Shown here piece by piece: positions 61,591 to 64,000 of a DNA stretch of 64,000 nt. The first letter of the stretch is position 1; each line of letters opens with the position of its first letter. The notes beneath the pieces were generated by a model. It was not told the DNA's origin, did not search any database, and worked only from the letters and a program-made list of their open reading frames with translations. The DNA comes from Devosia sp. XK-2 (GTDB lineage Bacteria; Pseudomonadota; Alphaproteobacteria; Rhizobiales; Devosiaceae): the NCBI RefSeq assembly GCF_037113415.1, contig NZ_CP146608.1:2438501-2502500 (forward strand), read 5' to 3'. Made by a program: the position numbers and the translations under genes.

Positions 61591-62301
61591 ATGAAAATGC
61601 TTGTTGGGCTGGGCAATCCCGGCGCGCAATATGCGGGCAACCGCCACAATATCGGCTTCATGGCCATTGACGCCATTGCCGCAGCCAATGGCGTCTCCAA
61701 TTGGAAGAGCAAGCATGCCGGCCTCATCGCCGAAGCCAGTATTGGCGGCGAGCGGGTGCTCTTGCTCAAGCCGCAGACCTTCATGAACAAGTCCGGCGAC
61801 AGCGTCCAGCAGGTCGCCCGCTTCTATAAGATCGAGAATGCCGACATCATCGTCTTTTACGACGAACTCGACCTGGCGCCGGGCAAGGTGCGCGTCAAGG
61901 TTGGCGGCGGCAATGGCGGCCATAATGGCCTCAGGTCCATCGACCCGCAGATCGGCCTCGATTACAAGCGCGTCCGGCTTGGTATCGGTCATCCGGGCAA
62001 GGAATTCGTCACCCACCATGTGCTGGGCGATTTTGCCAAGGCCGACAAGGCCTGGCTCGACCCGCTGCTCGACGAAATTGCCCGCCAGGCGCCGTTACTG
62101 CTCAAAGGCGATGATTCTGGCTTCATGAACAAGCTGGCGCTTGCTGTGAAGGGCGACGAGCCCGCCAAGGACGACAAGCCGGCACCCAAGGCGCAGAGCC
62201 ATATCCGCCAGGCGCGCCCGTCCAGGCCGCAGGCCGAACTGCCCAAGACCGGCCCCATGGCCGATATGCTGGGCAAGCTGTTCGGCAAAAAGGGCGACTA
62301 G
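61591..62301 (+). CDS. pth: Peptidyl-tRNA hydrolase
   Basis: 236 residues; recycles peptidyl-tRNA by cleaving the ester bond. VGLGNPGAQYAGNRHNIGFM carries Asn9 and catalytic His19; FMNKSGDSV, YDELDLAPGKVRVKVGGGNG, GHNGLRSI and RVRLGIGHPG follow. About 40 extra C-terminal residues rich in Lys/Ala/Pro (PAKDDKPAPKAQSHIRQARP) exceed the usual 190-200 length, a common alphaproteobacterial extension. Confidence 0.95.
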   Translation: MKMLVGLGNPGAQYAGNRHNIGFMAIDAIAAANGVSNWKSKHAGLIAEASIGGERVLLLKPQTFMNKSGDSVQQVARFYKIENADIIVFYDELDLAPGKVRVKVGGGNGGHNGLRSIDPQIGLDYKRVRLGIGHPGKEFVTHHVLGDFAKADKAWLDPLLDEIARQAPLLLKGDDSGFMNKLALAVKGDEPAKDDKPAPKAQSHIRQARPSRPQAELPKTGPMADMLGKLFGKKGD

Positions 62302-62319
62302 CGCCTTAGACCACGCCGG

Positions 62320-62770
62320 CAACTCCAGTCGCGCCACCGGCGCGCCTGGCCCTGCGGGAATCTCGAAGTTTCAAAGAGCGTTCCGCGATGCTGAGCGCAT
62401 GCCGAAAGATCGCACGACGCCCGGCGCCTGCGATTGCACGGTGAAAAGCGGCTTTCGCCTCGGTTAAATTAAAGAAGAGGCGAAAGCCGCTTCCCACGAA
62501 CAGGATTTCTGACGCATGCATCGAGCGGCCCCCTTGCGGGTTGCTCATCCCATCCACGAGCGGCGCAGACCTTTGGCCCGGATGCCGAAACATCCATCGC
62601 CGCCTGTCGCCGTTCGCTTCAGTTGAGCGACCGGTGGTCAGCATACACGCCTCCGCCCGATCGACACCGTGCGGCCTGCCTCCTCACCCGGCACTTCGTC
62701 GGTACCGCGTGTTGTCGGTGAGAACGGGGAGAGTATGCGGGAGGATGGAGCGGCGGGGATTACTTTGTGA
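62320..62770 (-). repeat. Dispersed structured repeat, copy C (possible ncRNA)
   Basis: Reverse orientation relative to copy B and highly similar to it over about 400 bases, including GGGCGGAGGCGTGTATGCTG, CCGCTCGATGCATGCGTCAG and the 16-bp hairpin AAGCGGCTTTCGCCTC / GAGGCGAAAGCCGCTT at 62446-62492. The upstream part (62700-62770) again contains ACAACACGCGGTACCGACGA and GCATACTCTCC. The open frame across it mirrors the one in copy B and is not taken as a gene. Confidence 0.7.
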
Positions 62771-62794
62771 ATTGCCTGTCGTCTCAATGCGTTG

Positions 62795-62960
62795 AGAGGC
62801 CGACACCCCCACCCTGCTCGATTCAACGGACTTAGCTGACGCTAAGTCCTATCTCGCTTCTCTCCCCACAAGGGGGAGGGAGGCGCAGGACTGCAGCGCT
62901 CGTGTTCATCGTCTCCCTCCCCCTTGTGGGGAGGGACCAAGGGTGGGGGTGGGGCGGCAG
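62795..62960. repeat. Inverted repeat block, CCTCCCCACAAGGGGGAGGG family, second copy
   Basis: CACCCCCACCCTGCTCGATT, palindrome ACTTAGCTGACGCTAAGT, CTCCCCACAAGGGGGAGGGA and its inverse CTCCCTCCCCCTTGTGGGGA, ending GGGTGGGGGTGGGG. Homologous to 47.70-47.85 kb in reverse orientation. Confidence 0.85.
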
Positions 62961-63034
62961 GAGCCGACCCCATGGGGGACATTCTGGCCATCGGAGGAGT
63001 TTGCTGGAACTTGCCGCTGCAACAGGTCTCTCCC

Positions 63035-63190
63035 CACCCACCGCGCGTCACGCTCGGCCTTGAGCCGAGGGTTCTTCACTTGACGATGTCGCCCGGGACC
63101 ACGTCTTTGGGGATTGTGTCGTTCCATAACGGCCCGGTAACAATCCCAAAGTACAGAGCCCTCGGCTCAAGGCCGAGGGTGACGGTCGGT
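63035..63190. repeat. REP-like inverted pair, CTCGGCCTTGAGCCGAG variant
   Basis: Forward unit CTCGGCCTTGAGCCGAG (63053-63069) with flank CACCGCGCGTCACG, reverse unit CTCGGCTCAAGGCCGAG (63161-63177). Relative to the standard unit, one stem base pair is swapped (G-C to C-G) in both arms of both units. Confidence 0.85.
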
Positions 63191-63279
63191 GGGGCATGCC
63201 GACAAAGAGGCAAATCGGGACGTCAGCTATCGACCCCATTTCGGTCGTTTGAGGTCAAGTCACGGCTTGCCAAAACCGG

Positions 63280-63753
63280 TCATTCTTTTGCCTGGCGGGA
63301 CAGGTCAATTCCAGCAATTAGGCGGCACTCAAAGTGCCTCGGTTCCGGCGATAGCAGCTTGGAGTTGACTGATGATCTAGCCCATTTGACCTGATGCGAG
63401 CAGGCCTGGGCCGAGAGGCTTGCGGCTTTGACAGCATACGCTGCCGCCCCAAGTGCATGTGCGCCCATGTGGCAGACAGCCGAGGCTTGTCCGGCGGCTC
63501 TGGCTGCTGCGGCAGCGGCAGGAGACGTCGCATTACGAGCGGCGCTGCCATCCCCAAACCGACGGCGTATTTCTGCAGCAGTGTCCAGTTCTCCGCGAGC
63601 AAACGCCCTCGTTCGAGCAATGGCGTCACGGGGTCGGTCATCATTGGGGCATTCTGCTTCAAACAACGGCAGACCGCGCTCGGCGCACGCTGCTGCCCAC
63701 TCAGCGACCAAGCGCCGGTCGGCTTCGCTCAGCGTCTGTATCGAAAGCGTCAT
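63280..63753 (-). CDS. Putative immunity protein, Imm5-like
   Basis: 157 residues. It begins MTLSIQTLSEADRRLVAEWA; the hallmark FEAECPNDDRPRDAIARTRA and the Ala-rich helices ending AVCHMGAHALGAAAYAVKAA match the Imm5 family of small immunity proteins. GGAGG lies six bases before the ATG. The last about 30 residues (SSVNSKLLSPEPRHFECRLI) fit less well. No toxin gene is in view; it overlaps the broken gene upstream by 53 bases. Confidence 0.65.
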   Translation of the reverse strand: MTLSIQTLSEADRRLVAEWAAACAERGLPLFEAECPNDDRPRDAIARTRAFARGELDTAAEIRRRFGDGSAARNATSPAAAAAARAAGQASAVCHMGAHALGAAAYAVKAASLSAQACSHQVKWARSSVNSKLLSPEPRHFECRLIAGIDLSRQAKE

Positions 63754-63998
63754 TTGCCTCCATCCTGTGGTGCATTAGTTGAGACTGACGTATTGGGGCA
63801 GCTTCATTCTCGAGCATCCAAGGACAGGCCAGGTAATCGCAAATGGCTGTGATCTGACCGCCTTGGACGCTAATGCGAATAGGGTAGACAGGCCGCCAGT
63901 TATCGGTGCGCCAGTGTTCAGTCGCCCTTTAACTTTAGCGCTTGCTCTTGGCGTGCCTTTGCCGCGGCAAAGTCCTCCGTTGCGCCGTCAATGCGCAG
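63701..63998 (-). pseudogene. Frameshifted gene remnant, open at window edge
   Basis: On the minus strand, the frame from 63998 reads LRIDGATEDFAAAKARQEQA LKLKGD and stops at 63918-63920. One base out of phase the next segment reads EHWRTDNWRPVYPIRISVQG GQITAICDYLACPWMLENEA and runs to a stop at 63701-63703. The second frame has no start codon before ATG in PWMLE, so the two parts look like one protein broken by a one-base change near 63915-63930. The WRPVYPIRI...DYLACPW end resembles the SnoaL-like tail of some sigma-factor proteins, a tentative impression. A sequencing error is possible. Confidence 0.45.
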
Positions 63999-64000
63999 CC

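Overview
The window looks like chromosome from a GC-rich alphaproteobacterium of the order Hyphomicrobiales. A Devosia-like genome is my best guess, from protein character, the trxB-lysR pair, the lgt-midA-pgeF block, alphaproteobacterial LexA boxes and many palindromic intergenic repeats. There is no rRNA, tRNA or CRISPR array. Most of the window is ordinary core chromosome. DNA repair: uvrB with an SOS box, uvrC. Transcription and redox: greA, trxB, an LsrB-like regulator, cspA. Amino acids: DAHP synthase with an attenuator, ilvE, proC, an aspartate-type aminotransferase. Cofactors and lipids: hemH, moaD, moaE, pgsA, lgt, ubiK. Translation and nucleotides: rplY, pth, prs, tdk.

Layout. 1-7.5 kb: exporter, methyltransferase, cspA, PQQ sugar dehydrogenase, greA, trxB, lysR, HAD hydrolase. 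7.7-8.7 kb: no protein gene, but three or four tandem small-RNA units with CCUCCUCCC loops and strong terminators. 8.7-21.8 kb: aminotransferase, LacI regulator with three operators, envelope genes (LTXXQ, two DUF2147, three tandem SH3 / beta-gamma-crystallin-like secreted proteins), tdk. 21.9-28.8 kb: a single-chain MmeI-like restriction-modification enzyme with a C12 tract, a spermidine-synthase-like protein, uvrB. 28.9-31.9 kb: a low-GC island with a three-gene Pycsar-like system. 32-43 kb: small proteins, hemH, a metal exporter, regulators, folM-like SDR plus uvrC. 43.7-53.6 kb: ABC-2 exporter operon, attenuator plus DAHP synthase, pgsA-moaD-moaE, ilvE, proC, ubiK. 53.7-56.6 kb: an accessory SDR/AraC pair and repeats. 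56.6-62.3 kb: lgt, midA, pgeF, prs, rplY, pth. 62.3-64 kb: repeats, an Imm5-like immunity gene and a broken gene end.

The most interesting locus is the defence-like island: a membrane protein of the Pycsar-effector type, divergent from a double-domain class III nucleotide cyclase, followed by an overlapping E2 (ubiquitin-conjugating) fold protein with a cysteine-rich tail. No E1 or deubiquitinase is visible. Nearby is the restriction enzyme whose C12 tract would put the gene out of frame after a one-base slip in either direction, so this stretch may be a small defence neighbourhood.

Other notable signals are a direct-repeat box (GTTCAG-N5-GTTCAG) in front of four envelope transcription units; an FFWYFSY leader peptide and terminator before DAHP synthase; a palindromic repeat translated inside the restriction gene; several dispersed repeat families with compensatory stem changes; and a three-copy structured repeat ending in a 14-16 bp hairpin.
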